DNA of 64,000 bases from Aspidiotus rigidus (Eukaryota; Arthropoda; Insecta; Hemiptera; Diaspididae), in assembly GCA_035079385.1 (NCBI GenBank), contig JAVHKY010000028.1, positions 6,076,001 through 6,140,000 of the forward strand. The letters run 5' to 3'. Positions within the stretch are counted from its first letter, which is position 1. Each line of letters opens with the position of its first letter. This document shows positions 48,397-59,024 of the stretch, piece by piece. A program made the position numbers and the translations under genes. The notes under the pieces were generated by a model. It ran no database searches. It was not told the origin of the DNA and worked only from the letters and a program-made list of their open reading frames with translations.

Positions 48397-49215
48397 TCGT
48401 CGTTGGATCGGAAAAAACCTCCTATGTGCCATTTTTCGAGAAATGCACTTTTTTATATGGTTGGACGTGGAATTTCAAGGCGCATCGACTGGAAAAATCC
48501 TACAGACCCCTAGAAACACAAGATCGCTAACTCGCCATCTACGCTGTGTTGAATTTTCGTACCCTGAAATCGTTTCTATAGTTTATCCCACCAGATGTCG
48601 CAAAGTCGCACTCATGTATTCTTATGGTGGAAAAGAAATTTCACAGATCCGCTCAAAGTTTGACGCATATGAAAGGAAATTTTATGCATAATAAATTCAC
48701 ATCTCTTCATTTTTTTGAAAAACTGAATATTTGTGGAGGAAAATGAGTTTTAGTGTCAACTCTCCATAAGAGCCTGTGTTAAAGTGCTGAAGGTTGACTG
48801 CAGCGATTTTTGTACGTGTGGTAGAACCAACGAACTATCGAAATAAGCGATCTTGTGTTTTTAGAGGTCTATAAAAAATCCCCTATGTGCTAAGTTCAAA
48901 ATTACGCCGGTAGGAGCGGTTTTGAATACCTCCAATGTGCACCATCCAGAAAAGGTGGTCTCGAATACCTCCTATGTGCAGAGCAAACCTCTTATGTGCA
49001 TTAATTAGGGCCAGGAATTCCTCCTATGTGCAATACCGCCGTATTTCAGAGAATTTTGAAAATTTTTTGTCACTACTGTGTCAAAGAAGCTTTTCCACAT
49101 TAAATGGACGTTTCCAAAGTATTTTAGCCTTCTTTTCACAAAATAATCAGTTTTTTGCTTCTCCTGTAAAATTTTATTTTTGCCACATCGGAGGTTTTTT
49201 CCGATCCAACGACGA
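48397..49215. mobile_element. Element with TIRs and CCTCCTATGTGCA motif array
   Basis: TIRs of 35 bp: left 48397-48431 (TCGTCGTTGGATCGGAAAAA then ACCTCCTATGTGCCA), right 49181-49215, differing at two positions. The motif CCTCCTATGTGCA, itself part of the TIR, recurs inside at about 48880, 48929, 48968, 48988 and 49020. No transposase recognised; target duplication unclear. Architecture resembles the FLYWCH element, with a different motif. Confidence 0.7.
48493..48885. repeat. Inverted repeat nested in the 48.4-kb element
   Basis: CCTAGAAACACAAGATCGCT near 48513 is inverted at about 48846-48866 (GCGATCTTGTGTTTTTAGAG). It may be a nested element or internal palindrome. Confidence 0.55.
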
Positions 49216-49649
49216 AATGACTTAGTCTTATTTCCCTTCTGAAGGCCTAGAGAAAACTTTGAAACCATCATTTAAGCTGCTGTTGATTCCCGCTTTCCTA
49301 TTAGTTGAAGCTGTTCGTTGTTCCCGCTTTGAATATCTAAAACCCTTCGTATTCGCGGGCTTCAACTGGGTATAAATAATGGTAACCGAGCGACGCGTCA
49401 CCCGGTCGAATTTCAATCTACGAGTAGAACTCGTATCTACCTGTGACTCACTATCGCGTACTAAATTTCTCAAGTTCTTATGCAGCTTTACTGCCCACAT
49501 TGCAACAGAAAAATTTCATAATGTTGATGAAGTCTTCGTCTGTCCTTTTATTCCACCTCGCAATCACTTCGTACAATTTTTGATTAATGCTTCACCTTTA
49601 GTAAACATTTCGATATGCGCATAGAACCTTCTCCTCTTCCTCCACTAAA
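49216..49649. other. Intergenic, no gene recognised
   Basis: No recognised feature up to the target site of the non-LTR insertion. Confidence 0.4.
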
Positions 49650-49665
49650 TAGGTCTTTCACCTTT

Positions 49666-50592
49666 TTTTTTTTTTTTTTTTTGGGTTCCCCAATTGGAAC
49701 TTGCTCCATGGGGCGAGTATATTCCGCGATAAAGACAGTGTTATAAACTAGCCCTTGCAGCGAGATCGCTCTCTGCAAGGGGTTTTATCATCTTATATGT
49801 AGGTTATAGTTAGTGCTTCCATACTCAAAGGTTGCCCGCAGAGACTTGTCAAGTTGACTTATGCACTGGACGGGTTTCCCTTTTGTACTTCGGCTGTTAA
49901 TCATCCACTCAGTTGCCCCGTCTGATCTAACAATGATCTCAGAGCAGCTGAGAGGAGAAAAAGTAGGATGGGTGGTACAATACCGAGGGGGGGGACTCCT
50001 CTACATGTCCCTAAGTAGGTGGGGTAGAGGGGACCTAATAATAATTACAATAATATTAAGTGTTAGATAAATATTACAATTGTAAAATTATGTGGTGATT
50101 AACAGTCTTACTTCTATACCTGTAATAGTAGGAAGAGAAGATCCGCAGGGCATGTCCAGTACTCCACTTTTGGTCGATGGTTACAGGGAGATAACCGCCT
50201 TCCCCAGTAACAGGACAGCCGATTGCGGTGTGATGGTGGTTGTGAGACATATACATTGCATGGTGGATTCATAACATCTCACTCTAAGCTGAAATAGTAG
50301 AGGTAAAATGTTGATCCGCAGCGGATTGCCCAGTACTCCACTTTTGGTCGATGGTTACAGGGAGATAACCGCCTTCCCCAGTAGTTGGGTATCCGGATGC
50401 GGTGTGAGGGTGGTCATGAGAGACATGTATACATTTATGGTATGGATTGTTTACAACTTCTTCTTACCCTGAAATAGATGAGAAGTGATCCTGATGCTGT
50501 TGCGTGACTAATACTCCACTTATCGCCCATGGTTACAGGAAATAGCTACAATCCCAGTAATTAGGCGCTTCAGCAGGGTGTGGTGTAGTGAG
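49666..50592 (-). mobile_element. Non-LTR-type insertion with poly-A tail and target duplication
   Basis: The poly-A tail lies at the low-coordinate end (T run to 49682). TAGGTCTTTCACCTTT is present at 49650-49665 and again at 50593-50608, a target duplication of about 16 bp that fixes both ends. The 5' part consists of three tandem copies of about 175 bp (TACTCCACTTTTGGTCGATG at about 50161 and 50336; a diverged copy at about 50511). No protein was recognised, so it is a non-autonomous or truncated element. Confidence 0.85.
49752..49781 (-). other. Stem-loop near the 3' end of the non-LTR insertion
   Basis: Arms CCCTTGCAG and CTGCAAGGG, 9 bp perfect, about 70 bp before the poly-A tail. It could be the RNA structure recognised by a partner reverse transcriptase (inference). 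Confidence 0.5.
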
Positions 50593-50824
50593 TAGGTCTT
50601 TCACCTTTGTAAAGAAATTTTGCTGCGAAAATTCATATCACATCTTGAATTCAACTCATTACCTGTGCTTCAACACGGAGCCAAAAAGAATATGTACCTA
50701 TTTTTTCGATGTTGCACACCACTGGGCACTATTTGACTGCGGATCTTCTTTCATTCATTTTTCATTTTATCTGGAGGTTCAGGACCTTTATATCTCGCTT
50801 CAGACAACATCTAGAGCCTTAACC

Positions 50825-51119
50825 GTAATGATAAGGCAGATAATCACTGTACATTGGACTCAAAGTTTTCAACACTACTTGAAATCTCATATAACTGATG
50901 ATTTGAATACGCCAAAAAATAATGTAATTATAAAGTTATACTCACAAAACATAATCTCCTACATGAAATTCTTCTGTTTCGTTAATCATGGTGCTTTATA
51001 TAAAAGATTCACAACTCAAAAAGAATTCAAAAAATGCTCACACTGTATTATAAAATCACTGCAGCGCTGATGCCTAGCAAAACGTGAGAGAATAAGTGCA
51101 TAAATGATATTGAAGTTGA
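50825..51119. repeat. Dispersed copy of the 345-bp satellite-like repeat
   Basis: Matches the tandem units at 62.8-63.8 kb from GGCAGATAATCACTGTAC to GATATTGAAGTTGA. It directly abuts the cut end of the RT relic at 51121. Confidence 0.85.
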
Positions 51120-51120
51120 T

Positions 51121-52000
51121 TTATTGACGGAGAGAGAATGTGACCTGGAGCGACTTGGTCTCATTTAGCTTTACTCTCCACTTTTTAGTCCAGCGGGCTA
51201 TTTGGTTTACTGCGGATTGTAGACTCCTAACAGCCTCCTCTTGGTTTGTTGAAACTGAGAGAACGGCTGTGTCGTCGGCGAAAGATGCTATTGTAGTACC
51301 GTTGAGGTTGGGTATGTCAGCTGTGAACAAGGTGTATAGAAGAGGCCCCAAGACACTGCCTTGGGGAACTTCGGCTGAAATGGAGTACTCATATGATTTT
51401 GCTGTTCTTTAGTGGACCTGAAATTTACGTTCCGAGAGGTAGGATTCGATGATATCGCACCAGTTACCTGGAAGCAGGGAACTCAGTTTGGCCAATAATC
51501 CCTGATGCCAAACCCGATCAAAAGCTTGGGAGACATCTAGAAACGCAGTTACACAATACTGCTTTTCCTCAAAGGCTCGTTCAATTACGCTGGTGACTCG
51601 GTGTAGTTGATCGACTGCCGCGTGCTTTGCTCTGAAACCAAACTGATGATCGGGGATCGGGCTGGTGTGTTTCAACCTCTCTAGCAACCTTCTTAGTAGA
51701 ATACGTTCAAACATTTTTGCAACAATAGGCAAGAGAGAGATTGGTCTGTAGGACGTTACCTCTTCTAGTGGTTTGCCGGGTTTGTAGATTGGGATTACTT
51801 TAGCTCGTTTCCATTGATAAGGAACGTGTTTCAGGCGGATGGCAGCATTAAACAGGTACGTCATAAGGACTATCGCTTTTTTAGGAAGTTCTATTAGAAT
51901 AGTTGCTGGTATTCCGTCTATACCGGGAGCTTTCTTTGCATACAGATTATCGATTTCTCTCGCTACTGACTGCTGTTTTTCGAGGTCGACTGATACGCTT
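51121..52000 (-). pseudogene. Jockey-like non-LTR reverse transcriptase relic
   Basis: Read downward from about 52000 the frame shows KKAPGIDGIPATIL, then the fingers and palm motifs (YRPISLLPIVAKMFERILL, FGFRAKHAAVDQLHRV, FLDVSQAFDRVWHQGLL). A frameshift follows near 51410, then VPQG/LGPLLYTLF and the catalytic FADDTAVLS. It ends at 51121, where the 345-bp repeat begins. Endonuclease, the RT N-terminus and everything after the RT thumb are absent. The family assignment rests on order and spacing of RT motifs typical of the jockey/CR1-like LINE group. Non-functional because of the frameshift and both truncations. Confidence 0.88.
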
Positions 52001-52585
52001 TTTCAAAAGTATATTAATACATTTCTATGGTAAGAAACGTGTAGACTCAGAAAAGTACTCGTTTTTGATTCCTGTGATGATAGAAAACACCGGAGAGGTA
52101 CAAAGAGAGCTTTCTTTAATTACATGCATACAAGTAAGAATACAATAATCGTTGCGGATTAAACAAAATAATGATCGCGGGTTAAAATTTACAATTAATT
52201 CTTCGAGGCGATTGTCCCTATACTTTCTTCGGATTATGTCATATTCGCGAGGGTTGTGATTGGAGACTAATTATTATAATTTCATGAACAAATAAGGAAT
52301 AGGTTTATCGCGATGTGCGCGATTGTTTATAGACTTATAAAAAAATCTAATAATCCTAATCTTTTTGTAGCTTTTGGTCTATTTCTGTGCAATGAAAATT
52401 GAACGTGAATTCGATGTTCCTCTACTTTCTCGATCAATCTATCTGATAATCCTCATCTACTTCTAATAGCTACTTAAGTCTATTTTTCTAGGAAAATTGA
52501 AGTTTCTCTGGAAATTTGATGCCAATGAGAAATTGTATTCGGTGTTCCTCCTCTCTTCGGACGGACCTCGACTTTTTGAATTTAA
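52001..52585. other. Unique sequence between RT relic and host gene
   Basis: AT-rich, no recognised feature. Confidence 0.4.
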
Positions 52586-52645
52586 TCAGTTGAGGGGACG
52601 GTTGATGGACGTATCTTGAACTTCTAAAAAATCTTTTTTTCTGTC
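52586..52645 (-). CDS. Possible alternative terminal exon
   Basis: A duplicate of the last intron and the surrounding exon ends lies at about 52647-52733 (CAGTAGCT|GTAAGATTC and its acceptor TACTTTTAG). The following 60 nt are open in the required phase 0 (DRKKDFLEVQDTSINRPLN, then TGA), comparable in length and charge to the main terminal exon (EYERDFMKLKPPKLNQTN). Splicing from the donor after 52871 would give an alternative C-terminus. Use of this exon is inference. Confidence 0.4.
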   Translation of the reverse strand, partial: DRKKDFLEVQDTSINRPLN

Positions 52646-52744
52646 CTAAAAGTATATGAATAAAAAATAATTTTCTAATAAACGACGATATTGTTAAATA
52701 ATAAAGAATCTTACAGCTACTGTGTGTAAATTTTCGATGTTTCT

Positions 52745-53909
52745 TTAGTTCGTCTGGTTCAACTTTGGCGGCTTTAATTTCATAAAATCTCTTTCATACT
52801 CCTAAAAGTACAAATGAAAAATGAGTTCTTCTAATAAACGAAGATATTGATAAATAATAATAAATCTTACAGCTACTGAATGCCAATTCTCTGAAAAGGC
52901 CGTCACATTCTGTTGGAGTTTGTTTCGGGTCTTCACTTGATCCACCCACGTTTTGAACGTTTCAATCTGCGCCATTGATACCCTTGCTTGATCGACGTTA
53001 CGATCCACAATATCGTTGTACAAATTCATGGGCAACACATTTCTGTACCAAGTCAGGCGTCTGTTGAAAGGAAATTGTTGTTATGAAGACTAATATTAAA
53101 AAAGAACAGTGAATATATTGTATATTACAAAGAACTGACTGAATTTTGAACACTGGATCCATAGTGAAGACGAAATGTTCCTGTACAACTTCTATCACAA
53201 TTGCTATAAACAGTTTTCTACCCGCCGCTATCAGCACTAGTTCCCCGCTTCGAAAATCATATTGTTCTTGAGTTATGTGATTGCATTGCTCCAACCATTG
53301 CGCATCTAAAATATTTAAAATATAAGTTTAATATGGAATAAAAAAAAATTGTAAATCATTTAGTTATGAGTTCAAACCAACCGGTCAATCCTTCAGCTCT
53401 CTTTCGGAGAGGGAGATAGTACCACGGGCCTTCTGACGGCGTGTTAGAAACATCCATTTCGATATTCGTCAGCTTCAACTTGGAACGTTGCGTGTAACCG
53501 TTTTTAATCATTCGAGCTTCGAACTCTCGTCTCGCCTCGATCGTTACTTCTCTGGTGAATATTATCGCTTTACCTTCGAATAACTACGATGAAAAGTAAA
53601 AGGATGACTAGATAGAAGTAAGATCATCATTTCTTGATGTGAACGAATGTACCTACCTTCAGACTGGATCGATTTCTAGTGGCGATGATTCTCTTCATGT
53701 TGTCGACTTCCGACTTTTTCGCGTTCGACGTCAGAATAACTTTGCTGTACCGGTCACTAATTGCGAAGATGAAGCTCTTCTCTACTTCTCTCCTCTGGAA
53801 ATCCCGAAGATCCAATACCATAACGTTGTCTTCGGATGTTAATTGATCCGGGTATTCGTAGGTGGGAGGCAAGTAGCCTGTCCGAATTGTTGTTTTCTTG
53901 TAGCAGTAC
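52745..53909 (-). CDS. Unrecognised host gene, five 3' exons (5' end missing)
   Basis: Exons: 53909-53657, 53583-53382, 53305-53140, 53060-52871 and 52801-52745. Acceptors are TTACAG, ATCGTAG, ATTTTAG, CAACAG and CTTTTAG. Donors are GTAGGT, GTTGGT (weak), GTCAGT and GTAAGA. All phases agree and the frame is open for 288 residues to a TAA. Landmarks: YEYPDQLTSEDNVMVLDLRD, KSFIFAISDRYSK, IIFTREVTIEARREFEARM, GPWYYLPLRKR, then GELVLIAAGRKLFIAIVIEV, and a charged helical end (QARVSMAQIETFKTWVDQVK). I do not recognise the family. There is no clear membrane segment except a short hydrophobic strand (LFIAIVIEVV). The first exon enters in phase 2, so at least one 5' exon is missing; Penelope-like fragments lie immediately upstream and may separate or disrupt it. 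Confidence 0.62.
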
Positions 53910-54224
53910 CTGTAATTAACAATCCCATTGCGTTTAACCTATCAAATGTCGGTTTATTGTAGACGTTACAACGAATATGAATAGATACCAAACTTCTAAA
54001 AGTATCTTTAAATATTGTAAGAGATCCCTATTTGCATGGGATTGAAAGGGGATCACTTGAAGGAGGCGATTTCGAGTAATATGCCAGATTATAGGGATGG
54101 GTGTATGTCAAGAAACAGAAGAAGAAAATGATTACAGATAGTGAAACCTGTGTGAAGTGGAATCTGAGCGGCCACCTGAAAAATTTCCACTGTGACAGGT
54201 TTCCCACATTAGACAAGAGCAGAA

Positions 54225-54405
54225 ATGTGCTTTGTATGCAAAAATTGTACCCCCGAGCGCTCCAAATTCGCCTCTCATCTGTTGGAAAAAAATCACACTT
54301 TTTCCATCGATACTGGTGTTCATCTCCTACATTCCGCAGATAAAGGCTCGAAGCTTACCGCTCTTGAGGAAACAGAGAGATTAAAACACTGCAACAATTC
54401 CTCCC
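54225..54405 (+). pseudogene. Penelope-like element, GIY-YIG endonuclease tail fragment
   Basis: Contains FASHLLEKNH, HSADKGSKLTALEETE, which fits the C-terminal part of the GIY-YIG endonuclease of Penelope-like elements (conserved xFAxHLLExxH and KGxxLxxLEExE). The preceding GIY core is not readable. A short relic. Confidence 0.6.
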
Positions 54406-54531
54406 TCCTTCCTCTCGATCGCTCTGGGTTGAAATGTATAGCACTAAGACTTCAAATAGTTCTTTCTTATTTCTTGAATTTTGTTAAAAGTCAGCCCAAT
54501 TTTGTGGCACGTTTGTAGTCTGTGAAACTAG

Positions 54532-54930
54532 TCATATTATACCATACCCACGATTTGTGCGAATAGTATTTTTTAGGCTGTCCTTATCATATAAGTCCCA
54601 TACCTCATCTACACGCGAGGCACAAACTTGTGCAACAGTTCGACGAATATTTGATACATAGAAATTCACGAGCGCATAGTGCATGAATGTTTTCAAAGAT
54701 TGAGATTCCATTCTATGAACCAAAACGGCACCATCAAGAACTATCCTATTATACACGCCTGGAAATGACTTTGGCTTTACCAAAGTACACAGAATAATGT
54801 CTGTAAGCTCACATTTATTGCGAGCAGGACGTAATTCACCGTTACTGACCGATAGAGACGGTAAATAATTTTGATTATCATAGGACAAATGTATCAAAGT
54901 CCATTTTTCTTTTTCTATCGATCGCAAGGA
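54532..54930 (-). CDS. Unrecognised ORF of about 130 codons, possibly transposon-derived
   Basis: Open on the minus strand without an ATG at its 5' end. It reads ELRPARNKCELTDIILCTLV, VLDGAVLVHRM and VWDLYDKDSLKNTIRTNRG. The last two resemble a pattern (I/V-DGA-x-LLH, then FDGY-x2-DS-x-K-x-R) that I associate with uncharacterised mobile-element-linked proteins of animals. This is memory-level pattern recognition only. It ends shortly after RTNRGYGI. Lies between two Penelope fragments but on the opposite strand. Confidence 0.35.
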   Translation of the reverse strand, partial: SLRSIEKEKWTLIHLSYDNQNYLPSLSVSNGELRPARNKCELTDIILCTLVKPKSFPGVYNRIVLDGAVLVHRMESQSLKTFMHYALVNFYVSNIRRTVAQVCASRVDEVWDLYDKDSLKNTIRTNRGYGII

Positions 54931-55047
54931 AATGAAGAAAATTTAGTATTGCAGAAGCGGGTTGAAGTGAGGTCCAGATAAGGGAAAAATAGTGAATTGG
55001 CAATTATGCAGTAGAACATACAAGGACAAGATTCATGAACTGATCCC

Positions 55048-55772
55048 ACTACTTTTCTCAACATCCTCAACTCCCACCACCCTAATGTATTCTTCACATC
55101 TGAATTTAGCGGAAACAAACTTAATTTTCTGGACCTCATTATCCACAATAACTTCGCTACTACAAGTTTCGAAATCTACCGCAAAAACAGGTTCACGGGT
55201 GTTACCATCCACCAAGAATCTCTCCATCCTCGCCCACATGAATTTGCTGTTACTCAATCTTCTATACACAGACAACTCAGAACACTTCTGGCGTACAATA
55301 AAGAAATTGAATGTATCGACTCTATAGCCCAAATAAACAGCCTCAAAGCCACTATCCCCTCCTCATCCGTAGAAAGAGGCTCCGACACCTTCCAGCCCTC
55401 AACCGCAACGCTAACCGAATCGACTTCTATGCATGGGGGGGGGAGGGAAGGAGCTGCGGAAGCTCAACTATTCTATTGCTTTCTACCCCTCACCAAATTG
55501 GGTCAACTGTCCACTATCATGGACCGAACCTCAATAAATGACCGAGCTATGAACTTTCGTGTTTCGAAGGTAATGTCCTATAACATCGACAAAAGGGTAG
55601 AAGTATTGATATCAGACTAAAAGAGTAGCTAGAAACCGCAAACTCGAAAAATTCGCATATGCTCGTCGCCTACTCGAAACCGGACATGATAAGTCAAGAA
55701 TTTCGATAAGTTTACGCCACCGCTGCGGGAAAGAAAGACTCATGAACAGCCTCGAACAGATTGAAACTGTAT
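55048..55772 (+). pseudogene. Penelope-like element: RT C-terminus, linker and GIY-YIG tail
   Basis: Motifs in order: FLNILNSHHPNVFFTSE, KLNFLDLII, FEIYRKNRFTGVTIHQES, then HRQLRTLL, all typical of the segment after the Penelope reverse-transcriptase core. After a disrupted G-rich stretch (55430-55450) comes a decayed linker. Then FAYARRLLETGH and MNSLEQIETV form the GIY-YIG tail. Frameshifts and a stop upstream (TGA near 55040) make it dead. CCTGATGATAACCG at 55884 fits the 3' non-coding end of such elements. Two tails in a row (here and at 54.2 kb) suggest tandem Penelope copies. Confidence 0.72.
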
Positions 55773-55799
55773 AAGAGAAGCCACTAATCCTAGTATAAA

Positions 55800-56995
55800 C
55801 TTTCCAAACGGGTATATTTATCGACCCTATTGTGGTGACGTATTCTTTAGATTACTCATTCACTTGATTGCAGTTTTCAGTAGCCTGATGATAACCGACT
55901 TAGCCTGCTTGAAATCGATCGCTGATCTCGTATTTAATTTATTAAACGTGTTCGAAGTATTCCTTTTAAAATATCTGTTGGAAAACGACTCGTAGCTACA
56001 AGGATTGTATCATTTTCCCAAAATAAAAAGGTGCGACATCAAATCGAAAAAGTAAAGAAACGGGATTGGTCTTTTCGAGTAGCTTATATTCGATAAAATG
56101 ATAAATTTGATATCGTCACTGTAAGAAAATGCTAAGAGTTACTTCGTCCAAAGTACAAATATTATGAAGCAGTTCGTAAAGATACGGATATTTTGATTGG
56201 GGGTACATAGGATCTAAACGAGCAAAAGATTGCGAAATATGGTCCTATGTTCGGCAGTACAATAGTTGAACAACTTGGCCAAATATTTCCCCCAATTAGG
56301 CATATTATCTGCTAGATCAATTGGGCGTAATTCAACGTTGATATCCATTCCCACTCGAATGGCATTCTGAATCTTCCTTTACTCCCTTTGGTTTGCTTGT
56401 AAAATGTACTACAATTGAAGTCATCACGGGCGTATCCCATACAAATATCATCCTCGTAAAGATTACAAAGCCGCTGCTTTTTGAATTAATTCAACAAACT
56501 TTTATTTCGTACTAGTACGTTTGAAAATATGAAGCATATTTAAATAAAAACCAGTTCCTATTTACACGTTATCTAGCAGAATTGAATGAAAAACCTCCAT
56601 GTAAAATGAATATCTAAGTACCGAGACAGGTTCATTTCTAGGTCCACTTTCAAAATTGATCAGGGCGCGAAACCCTCACAGACCAGAAAGACTGTCTGAA
56701 GAATTTGTAGAGAATAGAGAAGAAAAATTTGGGCGTACTTCCATAATTTAAGTTTCTGACGTGAATGCGCGTATAAGGGCAATTTTTTCAATCAAATAAA
56801 GAAGCGCACAGATAATACAGCGCAAATAGTAAATATGTCAGATTATAATAGTGAGGAGAGTACATCATATTATTATTGCGCGTTGCGTTGTAACGATGAA
56901 CCCCGACAATCGGTAAAAAAACCTTTCCTTATCGGCGCGGTTTGATTATGTAGAAGTCAAATATTTGAACACCATGGTTCTCGACCCAATGGCAA
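55800..56995. other. Intergenic, mostly unrecognised
   Basis: The first ~150 bp may be Penelope 3' sequence. The rest shows no gene or RNA. Confidence 0.4.
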
Positions 56996-56999
56996 AGGT

Positions 57000-57330
57000 T
57001 TTCTACACTACTTGAAATCTCATATAACTGATGATTTGAATACGCCAAAAAATAATGTAATTATAAAGTTAGGTATACTCACAAAACGTAATCTCCTACA
57101 TGAAATTCTTCTGTTTCGTTAATCATTGTGGTGTGGTTTATATAAAAGATTCACAACTCAAAAAAAATTCAAAAAATGCTCACACTGTATTATAAAATCA
57201 CTGCAGCGCTGATGCCCAGCAAAACGTGAGAGAATAAGTGCATAAATGATATTGAAGTTAATTTCCAGCGATCGTTCAGCGACGCTGATCTACGATATAT
57301 AATATCAATTGAACGTAATGATAACCCGTT
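57000..57330. repeat. Dispersed copy of the 345-bp satellite-like repeat
   Basis: Matches the 62.8-63.8-kb units from ACTACTTGAAATCTCATATA to ATATCAATTGAACG. Confidence 0.85.
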
Positions 57331-57439
57331 GAACATTTCTATTGCGGCAGAATTGTGAATGCGTATACGCGGCCTGCACTACACCAATACACACGTAAAT
57401 ACTCGTGTAAATGTATGTGTGTTGTAGCTGCAGAAAAGT

Positions 57440-57735
57440 TGTAACATCACTTGTTCTCGCACCCCTACAATCACACTAATTTGCCATCTTCTCGCGTATA
57501 CAAATGTAGTGGTGGTAGAGTTGTACAAACACGATTTTACGCGCCCCTAGTTTGCCTTTAATTGACGCCTAACTCGTGTACACATGTGTAGTGGTGGTAC
57601 AGGTATATGAACATTGTTTTGCGCGCCCCTAATTTGCCACTAATTGACGAATGACTGGCGTATACATTTCTAGTGGTATTTTGGCGGCATAACTCCTCTT
57701 ATACGCGCTTCTAACTTGCGTATAATTGACAAATA
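57440..57735 (+). repeat. Diverged tandem repeat of about 83 bp
   Basis: A block like CGTGTACACATGTGTAGTGG, then CGCGCCCCTAATTTGCC and TAATTGACG recurs with period of about 83 bp, three clear copies and one partial. Confidence 0.7.
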
Positions 57736-58261
57736 TCTTGCGTACAAAGAAGATGAAGCAGGAGCTCTTTAGAGTACAATTTTTTTCATTTAAATTGATT
57801 ATTTTGTCGTCTCAAACAGTAATGTTTCTTGGAAGGTTGTATCTTCAATTTTTTCAAGCCTCAAGGCAGAAAAAACATCTATTTGGCCCAGTAGTCAGAA
57901 TTTTTTTCATGTTTTATACATTCATTCAACTTGGAACTGGAAGTCGAATTTTCCAAAGCTCCTCTTCTCATACAAGAACCATCTGTACAAAGGGCGTCAG
58001 TAAAGAAAAATTTATCACAGAAAAATCATTTAAAAAAAAAAATGGACAACCAAATTCAGTTTGAAATTTTAGCTCAAAATATCTCCGCAACAACGAATTC
58101 AAGCAAAAAAATTATAAGATTAAAAATTGAAGAACGTCTCTTCTTCTACTTATAAGATGCATAATCACAGTTTGGATACATTCAGTAACAAAGTAGAGAT
58201 CCTTAGGAATATACCAGTAGACGCCCTTATTGCTGAGATGAAAACAATCATGGTTAAAAAA
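57736..58261. other. Intergenic, no gene recognised
   Basis: Open frames are short and low complexity. Confidence 0.4.
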
Positions 58262-58535
58262 AAACAACGGTTTCCTTAACAAAGTTGAACGAGGAGCGCA
58301 GAGAACCTGTTTTATGGTGGAAAGGGTGTTGATATTGAGACTGATTCTAAATTGAAATCTTGAAGGTTTTTAAAATTTGTTCAAATCTCCCTCCTATTGT
58401 ATACAACTCGAAAGTCGAAATTTTTCAAAGTCCCCCTTCTATAGTTCGACAATCGAATTTTTACAAGTTTTTGGATCGACGGCGCACGTCGTTTTTTCCG
58501 ACCCCCCTATAAAACAGATCCCCTGTTAGAAAAAA
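58262..58535. repeat. Composite repeat family, short diverged copy
   Basis: ACGGTTTCCTTAACAAAGTT, GAGAACCTGTTTTATG, CTCGAAAGTCGAAATTTTTC and AAACAGATCCCCTGTTA match the family's end modules and core. Confidence 0.7.
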
Positions 58536-59024
58536 TTTCATATGAGAGATAGTTTATGATCTAAAACACACAAAAGTTAGGTCTCCGCAAAAAGAGCGTC
58601 TGTCACACGGACGCAATTTATACAGATGGGTCCTCGCATTTTGTGTAATATGAATGTTCACAGATAGGCCAGCAAAATTTTCCCGATTACAACTGGTACA
58701 TATATTTGAAATTCAAATATTCATAGATCCAAAGGTCGTGTCTGGCTAGTAAAGACCCCTCCCTTGCTGTTCCCTACATGCCCACAGCTCTGACTAGTGT
58801 CTTGGACGAACTTGGAAATGAAACACCATTTCAATTCCTCGGATCAAACATGTCCTCTCTCCTAACCAATACAGTTTTCGAATAGATTAAAATGTCCCCG
58901 TCTCATCAGATTTCAATCTACGAATAGATGGAGCCCTTTTCGCCGACTGATTAAAAAGCTTGTAAGAAAAAAAAAAAAGAATCTCAAGACGTGTCAAGAA
59001 TTTTCCTATCACCCCACTCAAACT

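Noticed and set aside
50588..51070. 160-codon plus-strand frame
   Set aside because: It mostly reads through the 345-bp repeat; other copies do not keep the frame.
55033..55332. 99-codon minus-strand frame
   Set aside because: Antisense shadow of the Penelope-like reverse-transcriptase segment.
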